Source of the DNA: Closterium sp. Naga37s-1
Lineage: Eukaryota > Streptophyta > Zygnematophyceae > Desmidiales > Closteriaceae
Assembly (NCBI GenBank): GCA_947471745.1
Contig: CANJKZ010000416.1
Coordinates: forward strand, 147,775-211,774
Reading direction: 5' to 3'
DNA length: 64,000 nt
Shown: positions 29,301-40,030 of the stretch, piece by piece
Layout: each line of letters begins with the position of its first letter
How positions within the stretch are numbered: position 1 is the stretch's first letter
Notes under the pieces: generated by a model
Seen by the model: the letters and a program-made list of their open reading frames with translations, nothing else
What the model was told of the DNA's origin: nothing
Database searches by the model: none
Made by a program: the position numbers and the translations under genes

Positions 29301-32300
29301 CGCTCCCAGCGCCCATACCCACAGCGCCCACACCCATCCCCCCATCCCCCTCTCCTTTCACCTCCGCCAACTGCTTTTTAAGCTCCCCATTCTGCTGCTT
29401 CAGCTGCCGCACCTCCTCTGCCAATGCACTTGCAACCGCTGCCCCCGCCCCCCCCCACACTCCCCCCACCACCTGCAGACCCACCCCCACCAGACACACT
29501 CGCCAGCTGCTCCACCCGCTCCTCCAAATCCCTCACCACTCCTTCCAACCGCTTCTTCTCCTCTCTCAACCCCACCACCTCCCCCGCCTTAGCTGCCAAT
29601 TCCCCCACCTCCCCCTCCAGCACCACATGCTTGGCCCGTAAATCCTCCAGCTCACTCAACCCCTCCTCCATCTTCGCCAGTTTAAGCGACAATGTAAGCC
29701 GTCTCTCCTCTAGCACCTGTTTCTCCGTCCGCAAAGCCACCAAATCGCTCTTCACCCGCTCCAACTCCTTCACTTTGGCCGCCATGATCCCCTGTTGGGC
29801 CACCAACGCCCGCTTCTCCCCCTCAAGCTCCTCCCTCACCGCTTCCAACCGCTTTACACTCGCCTCCGCCTCCCCCAGCTGCCGAATCAGCTCGTCCCGC
29901 TCCTCCTCAACCCCCCTCAGCTTCACCACCGCTTCTCCCGCCTCTGCTGCTTCCCTCTTCAGCCCCTCCGCCTCAACCACCCACGCAGCTTCCCTACTGC
30001 GCGCCGCAGCCTTCTCAGCAGCCACAGCCCGCCGCTGACTCTCCACTTCAAGATCTGCCTTGTTCCTCTCGGCTATCGCATCCCTCAGCTCTGCTTCCGC
30101 CCGCCTCAACCGGTCCTCCAGCTTCCCCTTAGCGGCCCTCAGCTCAGCTGCTTCCACCGCACTCGTATTCTCCCTTCTTAAGTTACCACTCGCGCTCACA
30201 GACGCGGATAGCTGCTCAGTCAGCAGTTGCACCTCCGCCTGTAGCCGCGCTACAGCCGCCTGCCGCTCCTCCTTCTCCCGCCTCTGCCCCTCCTCCGCCT
30301 TGCTCGCCCTCGCCTTCGCCTCATCTCTATCCCTCTCCACCCCTTGCAACCGCGCTGTAAGCTTCGCTTCCACCTCTTTCATCCTGGCCAGGTCCCTCCC
30401 CATCTGCTCCCTCACCCTCTCCCCCGCCGCCTCCCCTGCTGCCGCCCTCGCCTCTGCCGCCTCCCGCTTCGCCTCCTCCTGCCCCAGCACCCGACTAAAC
30501 CGCTCCTTCTCCCGCTCCATCTCCTTCAACCGCCCCTCAAGCCCCTGCACCTCGCTCATCAGCTCCCCTTCTCTCGCCTCCGCCCTCTGCAACCGCCCGT
30601 CAAGCTCCTTCGCTCTCCCCGCCCCCGCCTTGGCCTCAGATGTCACCACCACCAGTTGAGCCTGCACCTCTGCTACCCTCTCCTCTGCCCTCCTCTTCCC
30701 CGTATTCGCCTCCTGCAGTTCCGCCTCTAGCTTCCCACACGCCCCTTCCAACCTCAACACCCTCATCTCCACCTCCCTCTTTCCCGCCCCGGACTCCCCA
30801 GCCACCTTCCGAACCTCCGCCTCAAGCTCGGCAATCCGCTTCCGAGCCTCCTCCAGCTCCTTGCTCTTCCCACGCCGATCCCCACCGCCTAAACCAGACA
30901 GCTCCCTCACCTCCCACTCCGCCAGCCTCGTCTCTAGCGCCTTCACCTGCCCTTCAAGCTCCACAATCCGCCTCCTCGCCTTCTGATTGCTCTCCCTCAT
31001 CTCCTCCACCTCACTGGCGCTCATACCACCGTTGCTGCGCCTCACAGCAGCAGCAGAATCCGCCTTGGCATCATCTAGAAGCTCCTGCATAGCAGACAAC
31101 TGCAACTCCACCTCTTGAACCCGAGACTCCGCCAATCTCTTCCCCTCGTCCAGCAGCCGCACCTGCTTCTCCAAACCCGCCCTATCGCTCCGCCACGACC
31201 CCATCCCCTTCTCCAGCTCCTCCATCTTCCCCTCCACGTCACCCTTCTCCTCCCGCAGCTTCTCCTTCTCCTTCGCCAGCTCAGCAGCCCGCGCGCGCCA
31301 CTTAGACGCCACCTCAGCAAGCAGCGCCACCTTCCCAGCAGGATCCAACCCTTCCGCCCTCGCAGCCAGACTCGCAGAATCCTCCAAGTCAATCCCACCA
31401 ACCCCATTCTCCAGCACCTGGGCCAGCCTCTCACTCAGCTCTTTTCCTGCCTGTCCCTCATCAGCACACTTCTTCTCCAGCCGCCCCACCTCCTCCACAT
31501 ACCTCGTCAGCTGACTCTCCACGTCAGCCCGCGCCTCCTTCAAATGCTCCACCTCTAGCTCATGCCTCCTCTCCGCCTCCTCCCTCGCCCGCCGCCCCGC
31601 CGTCAGCAGCTTCTTGGTACTTTCCAACTCCGCCTCCACCTCCCTAGCCCTCCGTTCATACTCCTCTAAGATGCTAAGCCTGTCATTCGCGCGCTGGGTG
31701 GCCATTTCAGTGACGCGCACCTTGCTGCGCAGCTGCACCACCTCCTCCTTGGCGGCCTGCGCCTCCGCCCGCTGCACCCGCAGCTGCTCCAGCAGCTCCT
31801 GCACGCGCGCCTGCAGCTTCCGCGCATCTTCCTCGGACACGCTGCTGCCGCCCTCGCTGCTCACAGCCCTCACCGCAACCTCTGGTTTCTTAGTTTCCTC
31901 TACAGGGGCAGGGGGAGGGGGCGGGGGCGGAGGCGGAGATGGGGCCGCAGGCGGCGGCGGGGGCGGGGGAGGCGGGGTGCACTTCGCGCAGAGCGCAGGG
32001 GCGGACGGCTCAGAGCATTTCGGACACAGGCACGGGGCAGGGGGAGCAGGAGGCGGGGGCGGCGCCGGGCGCTGCTGCCGCAGCTGCACAGGCTGGTACG
32101 GCTTCGGCTTGGGTTTCGTCTGTAGCAGCTGCGCTATACTCGCCGGAAGCCCTCTCCCACCCCTCGCCGCGACCAACTCCTGCTTCAGCTGCTCGATCAA
32201 CACCTCCTTCTGCTCAGCCTCCTTATTCGCCGTGTTCAATTCCGTAGCTAGCTCAAGACTCTCTGCTGTGAGCTCCTGCGCTTCTTTCTCCAGTTCTTCC

Positions 32301-35300
32301 ACCTTCTGTTGGAGCTCTAACAGCACGCTCTCATCACAAGTCATGCCCGCCGTCCCGCTGCTCTCCTGCCCGTCATACCCTGCGTACCGCTTATTGCATC
32401 CTCCGCCTCCCCTAACCTCCCCCTCGCTCTCTGTCGCGAGCTCCAGCTCATCCCTCAGGTTCCGCGGAACCAGCCCCGCGCGCCTGTCCGCCCCGCCAAA
32501 CAAACTCCTCTTAACCGACGACTGCACGCTCCCTCCCACGCCGCCCATCCCCTCCGAAACCCCCAACCCGCTCAGACCCAACCCGTCCATCCCCCCATTC
32601 CCCTGCGCAAGCTCCGCCAGCCGCCGGTTCCAGTCCGCCTCCTTCTCCTCCATCTGCTTCTGCAGCCGCTTCGCCACCGCTTGCGCCTCCCGCCTATCCT
32701 CAAACAATTCCTCCGCGTCCCGCCTGTACTTCCCCGCCTCTCTCTCCGCCTCCTCAAGCGACTTAGACAGCTCCACGTTATCCCGTTGAAACACCTCCAG
32801 CTGCGCTGATAAGCTATCAACCGTGCCCTTGAGATACTCCACCTCTTCCATCAGCATCTCCACCTCCCTGCCGCCCCCCATCCCCCCGCGCATGCCCCCG
32901 GGTCCGCCCATGCTCCACTCGCTCCCCTCCCCCATCCCCCCGCCGCCCACTTCCCCGCCTCCCCGCCCCATCCGCAGCTGGTTCAGCTCCTCCTGAAGCT
33001 GATCCCTCTCCCCTTTCAACTCCCCTATCGCAATATCAGCCCTCTGGTCCTGCGTGATCGCCTCAGCCAGCTGGCTTCTCAGACTCTCCACCTCCCTGGT
33101 GAGATTTCGCGCGTTCAGCTGGTATTTCACGCAGTCCCGCTGCAGCTCCTCTATAGCCGCCTCCGCCGCCGCCAGCTCCCCCGGATAGTCCCGCATAACC
33201 GCGCCTCCTCTGCCGCGCCCGTGCACTGCCCCAAGCGGGTTTGTCAGGGAGCTTCCCACGGAGCCTAAGGGGCTGAACCCGTCGGGGATGGGACCAGCAG
33301 GGACGGGCGACATGGCGCCTGCGCTGGGCGAGGGCAGCGCGCCGTTCCCCTTTGCGCCCGCGCTGCCCCCCCCTCCGCTGCCTCCCCCTATCCCTCCCCC
33401 GCGTGCTCCCCCCTGGTGGTGGTTACCATACGCGGCGCTGGCCGCGCCGCTAGCAGCACTCCCCCCGCCTCCCCCGCTTCCTGCCCTGCCCGATGTCTGG
33501 TAATACTCAGGGTAGGCCAGACGCGTGTGCTGGTGCTGCTGCTGGTGCTGCGGAGTTGCCACAGGGGACGAATTCATACTCGAGGGCGGGGAAACCAGGT
33601 GCCCCTCCCCCGGACCACCCCCGCCCGCGCCCATCCCCCCGCCTGCCGCGCTCGCCCCGCCTGACTCCGCCCACGCGGGCTTATACCCCGCGCCTGTGCC
33701 AGCAGTCCCAGGAACCGTGCCCGTGCTACCAACCATACTAACCGGCGTCTGCGGCGTCCCCCCCGGCCCCTTACTCCAGCTTCCCAGCGCTCCACGGGGA
33801 GACATACCAGTCATAGGAGTCCCAACCCCCCCACCACCACCTCCACCACTACCACCGCCACCCACAGACCCCATCCCGCCAGGCGACTGCAGCTCCTGCA
33901 GCTCATCTATATACTCATTCTCCCCAGTCATCTCCTCGGGCGTCCTCTCCCCATACTCGCTCCCCTCCATCCCTGTGTACCCCATCCCAGTAGCGCCCAC
34001 GGACGGGGTGAGCCCAGGCGACAAGGCATCCGGCATGCCCCCCTGTGAGGTTCCGTCTGAGGCAGAGTCTAAGGCGTATTGCCGCCGCCTCACCTCCTCC
34101 CGCTGCTGCCGTTGCCACTCGCGTTCCATTCTCACCCGCCTCGCTTCTTCCTCCAATTCTTCCTCTGCCTGCCACATCTCTTCCCTCTGCTGCTCTTCCA
34201 GTAGCTTCCGCTGCCGCTCTTGCTCCTGCCGCTTCCGCTCCCTCTCCCTCTCCCTCTCCTCTCTCTCCCGCTCCTTCTCTTTCTCTCTCTCCTCCTGCTC
34301 CTGTCTCTGCCGCTCTCTCTCCTTTGCTGCCAGCTCCAGCTCCCGCTGCTTCTCTTTCTCCTTAGCCTCTCGCTCCCTTTCTTTCTCTGCCTCCCTTTCC
34401 CTTTCTCTTTCCCTCTCCCTCTCCCTCTCCATTTCTCTCTCCTTTTCCCTCCTCTCCCTCTCTTTCTCCCGCTCGCGTTCCTTTAGCCTCTCCCTTTGCT
34501 CCTTTTCTCTTTCTCTAAGCCTCTCACGTTCCTCATGCTCCCTCTCCCTCTCCTTCTCCCTCTCCCGCTCTTTCCCTCTGCTCCTGTCCCTCTCTCTTTC
34601 TCTCTCCCTGTACCTGTCCCCGCCTCTTTCTCGTTCCCTCTCTTTTTCCCTGTACCTATCTTCATCCCTATCCCTATACCTATCCTTATCCCGTTCCCTT
34701 TCCCTTACCTTCTCCCTTTCTCTCTCCTTTTCCTTTTCCCGCTCCCTTTCCTTCTCTTTTTCCCTCTCCTTCTCCTTCTCTCTCTCTCTCCCTCTCGACT
34801 GCGATCTCACTCTCACCGCCCCATGCTGCTTCTCCTTCCCCGCATCCTTCGGTTCCGCCACTTGCGCATGCACGCGCGCGGGGGAAGGGTCGCGCCCAAA
34901 CCGTCCGCGCAGGGGGGACGCATGGCGCGGGGAAGCGTCCTTATTCCGCCAGAAGAAAATCCCCCCTCCGCCTCCGCCTCCGCCCCCCGCGCCGTCCGTG
35001 TCCACACTGAGACGCAACCCCTCAGCCTCCGCAGGATGCTCCTTGCCGCCCGCGCGCGCCTGCGCCTCCCCCCCGTGCGCTGCTGCGCCCCTGCCCCTGT
35101 TGCGCTCATAGAGGGCATCCGCGGAGTCGTTGTCGTCCTGGGGAGTCAAGCGCGGGGAGCAGTGTCATGCAAGCAAGGCGTTTAGCGGGTTCTAAGCCGA
35201 AAGCAGTGCAATCGCGCTTCCTCCTTATTCTCCCCTACCACCCCAACCGCCCTAAAAGAAAGCAGATGGATTCTTAACTGACCTGATTCGACGGAAGGCT

Positions 35301-38037
35301 GGAAGAGCGACCGATTGAAGGGGTCGCTGCAACTTGGGCTCCTCTCTGCTGCTGCTGGGGCTGCTGATGCTGGCGGTGATGATGATGATTGTTGGTTGGC
35401 TCGTTCGCGTGGTAATACTTCTGCAAGCCCGAGAGATAGAGGGACAGAAAATGTGTTTATCAATGCTGGCGGTGATGGTGATGATTGTTAGTTGGCTCGT
35501 TCGCGTGGTAGTGCTTCTGCAAGTCCGAGAGATAGAGGGACAGGCAAAACGTTACCCTGTAGGCTGAGAGTGCAATAACTTTTCTTGTAGGCTCATAGCA
35601 TTTGAGAAATTGAACCCAAGAAGCTTGCTCAAGGGATGAAAAAACTTGCTGCACTCACCTGCCCCTTGGTGGGTGTGGTGGTGTTGGGCAGGTCGATGCT
35701 CGACAGCACGTGACCTATCACAGATAAACCTTCCAAACATGCGCCAGGCCTACCCTGTCTCCCTGCTGCGCCTATCTACTAGCCCTTGCCGCGCCTACCT
35801 GCCCCTTGGTGGGCGTGGTGGTGTTGGGCAGGTCGATGCTCGACAGCACCTGGTCACTCGCGTCCAAACCTTGCAGATATGCTCCAGGCCTACCGGTACC
35901 TGGTCCCCTGCTGCGCCTACCCTCCACTTGCCACCCACCCCTGTGCTGCACTCACCTGCCCCTTTGTGGGCGTGGTGGTGTTGGGCAGGTCGATGCTCGA
36001 CAGCACGTCACTCGCGTCCGACTTGCTCTTGCTCATCCGCTTCGGTCCTGCCGCCGCCGTTCCATGCACCCCGCCCCCTGTCCCCCCTGCTCCCCTTGCG
36101 ACCGCTGCTGCGCCTGTTCCTGCGCCTGCCCCTACAGCAGCAGCAGCTGCTGCTTTGCCGGCTGGCTTCTTGGGCGTGAGTTCCTCCTCGTTCTCGCTCT
36201 GCCCCGTGTCTGACTCCTCGCCCTCCCTGCCACATGGGAACGATCAGGATGGAAACTCACAAGATGGTCAGCGGATCGAGAGGGCGTAATGGCAAGGTGA
36301 CGAGCGGGGAAAGCGAAGAAAAGGCTCGACAACGTGAGGGAAAGGAAGAGGCTAGGACCCCCACGCCTATGGATTCTGAGCCGAAGAGTGCAATTAACCA
36401 ATAGGAAGTTGCAGAGCGAGCTGGTTACGATCATGGTAGTTACGGAGTGATGCTGGATACAGAGTGGTTGGGAAGGAGGGATGAAGGGGGATAGAGACTC
36501 AAGGGTGCGATGGCTGACCTGGGATCGCGAGACGAGCATTGAATGGTCACCTGAAACACAATGGCCGCGTAGGAAACAGGAGGAAACGCATAGAAAAGCA
36601 CAAATACTTCGTTCTACAATTCAACGGCACCTCAGAAACCGTGCAGGAAACATGAGGGAATACAAGATCAAAGCACACAAGGTAAGGAGGTCAGAAGGGA
36701 AGTGCAGTGCTGATGTTCGCACCAACCACGCAGAAATTATGCGCACTATCCGGCGCAATGCACGGCCACTCACATGCAGCACGGTGCCTGCGGGGCAGTA
36801 CTTGAGCGGCAGCGCGCGCTGGTCGAGCTGGTTAAAGCCTGCGAAGTCCGCGAGGTTCAGCGTCGCCTCGCCCAGTATGCCGCCTCGCGTGGAGCCCTGT
36901 AACGCGTACAGCGGAGGTCAGAAAATGAGCGGAGGATGAACAAACGCCAAAGATGAAGGAAATTTCAGCGTCACACAATTCAAAGATTGAAGAAATGAAA
37001 ACAGAAGTCAACGCACTCCTGAGCCTCTAGTGAGTGAGTAGGGATCTGGAGTATTTTTGTACTACTACTTTCGATTGCACATTTCGCAGTTGCAAGATAA
37101 AAAAAACGCGTCTACTGGCTGCGTGATGGTCAAATTCACTCCACAAAAATCACCCTTGCGCTCACCACGGATGGACACCACAAGCCAGTGCACCTCCGTG
37201 AGTTTTAAGTAAACCAAAACTCACCGTGGACACGATAAGCCGGTACACCTTCTGCTCGTAGCCTTTCCCTTTGGGGTTCCTGGCGAGGCGAGTGACCTCG
37301 GTGACGGTGTCGGTCCATGTGCACGTGCCGTTCTTCACCACCCCCTTTGGCGTCTGTCCCTCGAGTTTCCCCGTGTCCACCGGAATCAGCGACACCACTA
37401 GCCTCTCGAACCCCGTCGCCGGCACCTGCCGTGTGTTTCAAGGACGAATAGGATACAAATGGAAGAACGCGTTTCAGCTGTTGGCTATTTCAGACGCGGC
37501 TTAGAAACGGACGGACCCCCTTATGTGTCTGCTCCTCGAGGTCCCGTGTTCTGAAAATCAGCGACACCACCAGCCTCTCGCACCCCGTCGCTGGTACCTG
37601 CCGTGTGTTGCAAGGACTGGTCCAGCAGCGCGCGCACGAGAAAAATGCGTGAGTTAAGAGTGAAAGAAGTGGAGAAAGGCCTGTTGTTCGGGTATCTACC
37701 GGAAGAAGTGCCTTCGCCAACCTGAAGCGATCTCCAGGGAAGCAACGATTGTGACTCTGATAAAGGCTCACTGACCCGGATGGGTGGAAAACCCAAATGA
37801 AACAGGTGAATGTGAGAAGCCTAATGCTCGTGCTAATGCAGAGACCAAGTGCAGTGGAAACCGTAGTTCTAAGATAAACGACGCATACTTGAAACGTGGC
37901 TATCCAGACGCAGCTGAATGTGCATGAAACGCTGACAGTAAGTACCGGATGAAACGCTGACCGTTGCTTACCCGAGTAGCATGAAACCTAAACCGGAACT
38001 CGAACTTCTCCTTCTTGGACCCAAACGCCTTAAACAT
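26314..38037 (-). CDS. NT-C2 (EEIG1/EHBP1-type N-terminal) domain giant coiled-coil protein
   Basis: Minus-strand exons by homology, splice sites and phase: 38037-37972, 37425-37225, 36896-36774, 36550-36519, 36226-35956, 35420-35283, 35137-29014, 28671-28516, 28113-28006, 27223-27102, 26758-26314; about 2,590 aa. Exons 1-4 encode a plant NT-C2 domain (MFKAFGSKKEKFEFRF, ERLVVSLIPVDTGK, NGTCTWTDTV, GEATLNLADF), a membrane-associated C2-like fold known from plant myosin-heavy-chain-related proteins. Then come a Ser/Pro region, a His/Gln-rich stretch, a long Arg/Glu/Lys-only segment (about 34205-34800), glycine-rich linkers, a conserved block starting YPGELAAAEAAIEELQRDC, polyproline runs flanking CPKC/CAKC, and over 1,000 residues of heptad coiled coil. 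Exon 7 length is 1 mod 3, and the frame switches around a nine-C run near 29446-29470, implying a +1 slip. Likely a membrane-linked scaffold; the precise role is unknown. Confidence 0.82.
26920..27000 (-). pseudogene. Donor-half copy of NT-C2 gene exon 10
   Basis: It repeats LETELAEALEANNRYKEQLKR plus donor, gene-downstream of the intact exon at 27102-27223, with one indel near its start. Confidence 0.75.
27270..27420. repeat. Perfect 76-bp tandem duplication in intron 9
   Basis: The segment from TTAGATATGAGGGAGTGAGAG to CCATTATGTTAGG occurs twice in succession (about 27261-27336 and 27343-27418) without differences in the shared part. It carries no exon sequence. Confidence 0.8.
27480..27945 (-). 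pseudogene. Four donor-half copies of NT-C2 gene exon 9
   Basis: Copies at about 27480-27550, 27612-27695, 27735-27785 and 27860-27945 repeat the end of exon 9 (REAELRCALAALKGS..EAHAQE) with its donor. They lie gene-downstream of the intact exon 28006-28113. Between the third and fourth is a decayed palindrome-like piece (ACAAGTCAACTCAGAAGTC, about 27794-27812). Confidence 0.75.
28221..28290 (-). pseudogene. Acceptor-half copy of NT-C2 gene exon 9
   Basis: It repeats the acceptor and the first codons of exon 9 (LRKAQQRVGEVRVKEAQIC), gene-upstream of the intact exon. Confidence 0.72.
28721..28836 (-). pseudogene. Acceptor-half copy of NT-C2 gene exon 8 bounded by a decayed palindrome
   Basis: 28745-28833 repeats the first 30 codons of exon 8 (DQVRPLQQSLESSRATAEAR...). 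At its gene-downstream edge lies TTTTGAGGTGTCTCAGAA (28721-28738), a decayed form of the recurrent palindrome, exactly between this copy and the intact exon's upstream intron. Confidence 0.75.
34205..34800 (-). repeat. 600-bp pyrimidine-rich tract coding an Arg/Glu/Lys-only segment
   Basis: The plus strand is almost entirely CTC/TCT/CCT words and the coding strand correspondingly purine-rich. It encodes about 190 residues of nearly pure R, E and K (repeats like EREREKEKER), which would form a long single charged alpha-helix. It is in frame throughout. Confidence 0.85.
35470..35530 (-). pseudogene. Acceptor-half copy of NT-C2 gene exon 6
   Basis: It repeats KHYHANEPTNNHHHHRQH with its acceptor, gene-upstream of the intact exon 6 (35283-35420). 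Confidence 0.75.
35655..35865 (-). pseudogene. Two donor-half copies of NT-C2 gene exon 5
   Basis: Copies at about 35657-35713 and 35798-35853 repeat VLSSIDLPNTTTPTKGQ plus donor. Both are gene-downstream of the intact exon (35956-36226). Confidence 0.8.
37490..37612 (-). pseudogene. Copy of NT-C2 gene exon 2, acceptor side
   Basis: It repeats the acceptor and VPATGCERLVVSLI, then diverges (a deletion removes PVDTGK), gene-upstream of the intact exon 37225-37425. Confidence 0.8.
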
Positions 38038-39156
38038 CCTGTCCGGTGTTCGAATTTCCGCTACTAATAATATTTAATATTTAACGGACTGCACCTCAAC
38101 CAATCCGTTTTTTAGCCAACATGACGCAAACTGCTTAATATCTATCGGACTAGCAGCACGCGGACGCGGTTTGTATAGCTTAATTAGTAAATCTTTCTAC
38201 AAATATATAATATTCTGCTCCACCCTGTCTATCCATAACAGACAAGGAGACTAAGGCGTGGCAAGGAAAGAGGAGCTACTGAGAGATGAAGTCCTGCCTC
38301 CCTGCCGAGTCAGTGAAGAGGGCCAACAACGGTCAGGCTTCCGACTCATTTGCATGGCTGCCTTGCTGCTCAAGGATGATTTGCACACCCTGCTCCTCAA
38401 CTCCACTTATCGCCAGTGCGGTTCAATACGAATTACACACGGTAAACAAGGTATTCTGTATTTACCGCTTGGGAGCGGAGCCAACCGAACTAGACCTCTG
38501 AATGTAGATCAAGAGTGTGCTTCCATCAACCTCATCTGGGACTGTGTGGCTCTTGACCCTGGTTTTCGAACCGCCTTGGGATTGATGTTCAAGCAGGCTA
38601 ATTTGGATGGGTTGGTCGGCTTGGCTCCCGGGCAGTTGGACCAGAGCAGTGCGGAAAAGTCCGCACCCTAATTGGTGGAGACACTCTCAAGGTGCCTGAT
38701 CGCGCCAGTTTCCCGCTCACACCATCAGTTTCAGAACGAAAAGCGCGAACTGTGAAGACACCTATCAACCAAAGCGGTATGGCTTGTTTCCTGACAGATG
38801 CTGTCAGAGGGTCACGCGACGTAGGAATTCGTTACAACCACAATCATGTATATACATTCTCAATTATCATATGATTTTAATATAATCTGAAGACCCACTT
38901 CTGCACAAAAAAACTAAGATTAATATGTGTAATTTGAGTTCTCGAATGCCATTTTCTTGGTAATGTATTCAATCTTATTAAAATACATACACAATATAAT
39001 ATGCAAGGAAATTCTTTATTTATTTATTTATTTTGGATTAATAGTAACATTGCATTACCCCCTTTCATTTTCTTGCATACGGAGAAGAGCAGGTGCAATA
39101 TCTGCTGAGGGGGTGTTTTAATAAATACCATAGGTGCTCACGTACACCAGGTATAT
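38038..39156. other. Upstream region of the NT-C2 gene, no confident gene
   Basis: This holds the NT-C2 gene's promoter side and an AT-rich stretch (38860-39100) with ATTTATTTATTTATTT. An open frame at 38258-38671 (137 codons, GTG start) resembles no family I recognise. The old gypsy element begins at 39157. Confidence 0.45.
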
Positions 39157-39483
39157 TGTTATGGGTGCAATGAATCGAGGTAGCGATGATTGCACTAAGT
39201 GTCAAACGAGTACAAAATATGAGTGAAGGGATGAGCGAACATTTATACGCGAAACATGCAAACGGTAACGCGGTGCGTGCGAGCTAGCTAGTGCTACACT
39301 GTCAGTGAGATTCGGGCTAGTCCCGAAACGTAGGCCGACACGGCCGGGCCAGCAGTGCGAGGTTTGGTGAAACAGTGCGCACAAAGTCGGCGAAGCCCCG
39401 TTAGCAGTAACGGGCGAAACAACTGCTGCTGCTGTACGCGATGTTGCGGGATGCGCTAAGGAATGTCGAGAAAATTCCTTACA
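39157..39483 (-). repeat. Gypsy 3' LTR (327 bp)
   Basis: This copy matches 51613-51941 end to end, apart from scattered substitutions and two 1-bp indels. It begins TGTTATGGGTGCAATG and ends AAATTCCTTACA on the plus strand. Confidence 0.95.
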
Positions 39484-39486
39484 CTA

Positions 39487-39509
39487 CCCCCCCCCCCCCC
39501 CCCCCCCCC
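39487..39509 (-). other. Poly(G) polypurine tract of the gypsy element
   Basis: Twenty-three consecutive C on the plus strand (G on the element strand) lie three bases inside the 3' LTR, where the plus-strand primer (polypurine tract) is expected. A pure G run this long is unusual for a PPT. Confidence 0.75.
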
Positions 39510-39512
39510 TCA

Positions 39513-39660
39513 AGAAGCCCCCTCCGCTACGCGAGTGCGTGTACATCGCGGAAACCCCAGCTCTTCAGGTATACTTGCAGGGCAGGGTGGTTTTCGATGT
39601 TGGCCAGGGGCACCCAGTTATCCTCAGTTGGTGTGCGGTCCTTCCAGCGAACGAGGAATT
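39513..39660 (-). pseudogene. Gypsy Pol C-terminal end (chromodomain-like), separated part
   Basis: The minus strand encodes FLVRWKDRTPTEDNWVP, then a stop, resembling the end of a chromoviral integrase chromodomain. It is the continuation of the frame interrupted at 46909 by the copia insertion. Confidence 0.75.
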
Positions 39661-39665
39661 CAATC

Positions 39666-39801
39666 TGTTAGAATCTAGAATAGAACGAGAATGGATGAAA
39701 CTAGGTAGGAGGGGGATACAAGTAGGAAACCCTAACAAAGCTATACCCCCTAAGGCTAAACCCACTATAGCCTACACAATATAAACATATAATGTTTGAC
39801 A
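39666..39801 (-). repeat. Copia 3' LTR (136 bp)
   Basis: This matches 46768-46903 except for two transitions (AAACTAGG versus AAATTAGG, GCTATACC versus GCTGTACC). A purine-rich ATGGGGGTG on the element strand adjoins it internally, as expected for a PPT. Confidence 0.95.
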
Positions 39802-40030
39802 CACCCCCATAGGCTAAGTGGGAGACAACCAAATGGTCACAAGACCAGTCAAAGCAAAGCAAAGCAAGCTCAGGGTGGATCTCAAGGAAACCACACAAAT
39901 TCTGAGCACAAGCAAGTGGTCACAAGACCAGTTCACATGCAGGTTGATAGTATAACAAGAGATACAGTGATCACAACCTAGCAAGAGTAAACATGCAGGC
40001 ATATATATAGAGATCACAGTACAAGTAGAG

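Noticed and set aside
33525..35111. 528-codon plus-strand open frame rich in Ser/Leu
   Set aside because: It is the complement of the Arg/Glu/Lys-coding stretch of the NT-C2 gene; low-complexity coding sequence keeps the opposite strand open.
38258..38671. 137-codon open frame upstream of the NT-C2 gene
   Set aside because: It starts at GTG, has no family resemblance and lies in an intergenic region; evidence is too weak to call a gene.
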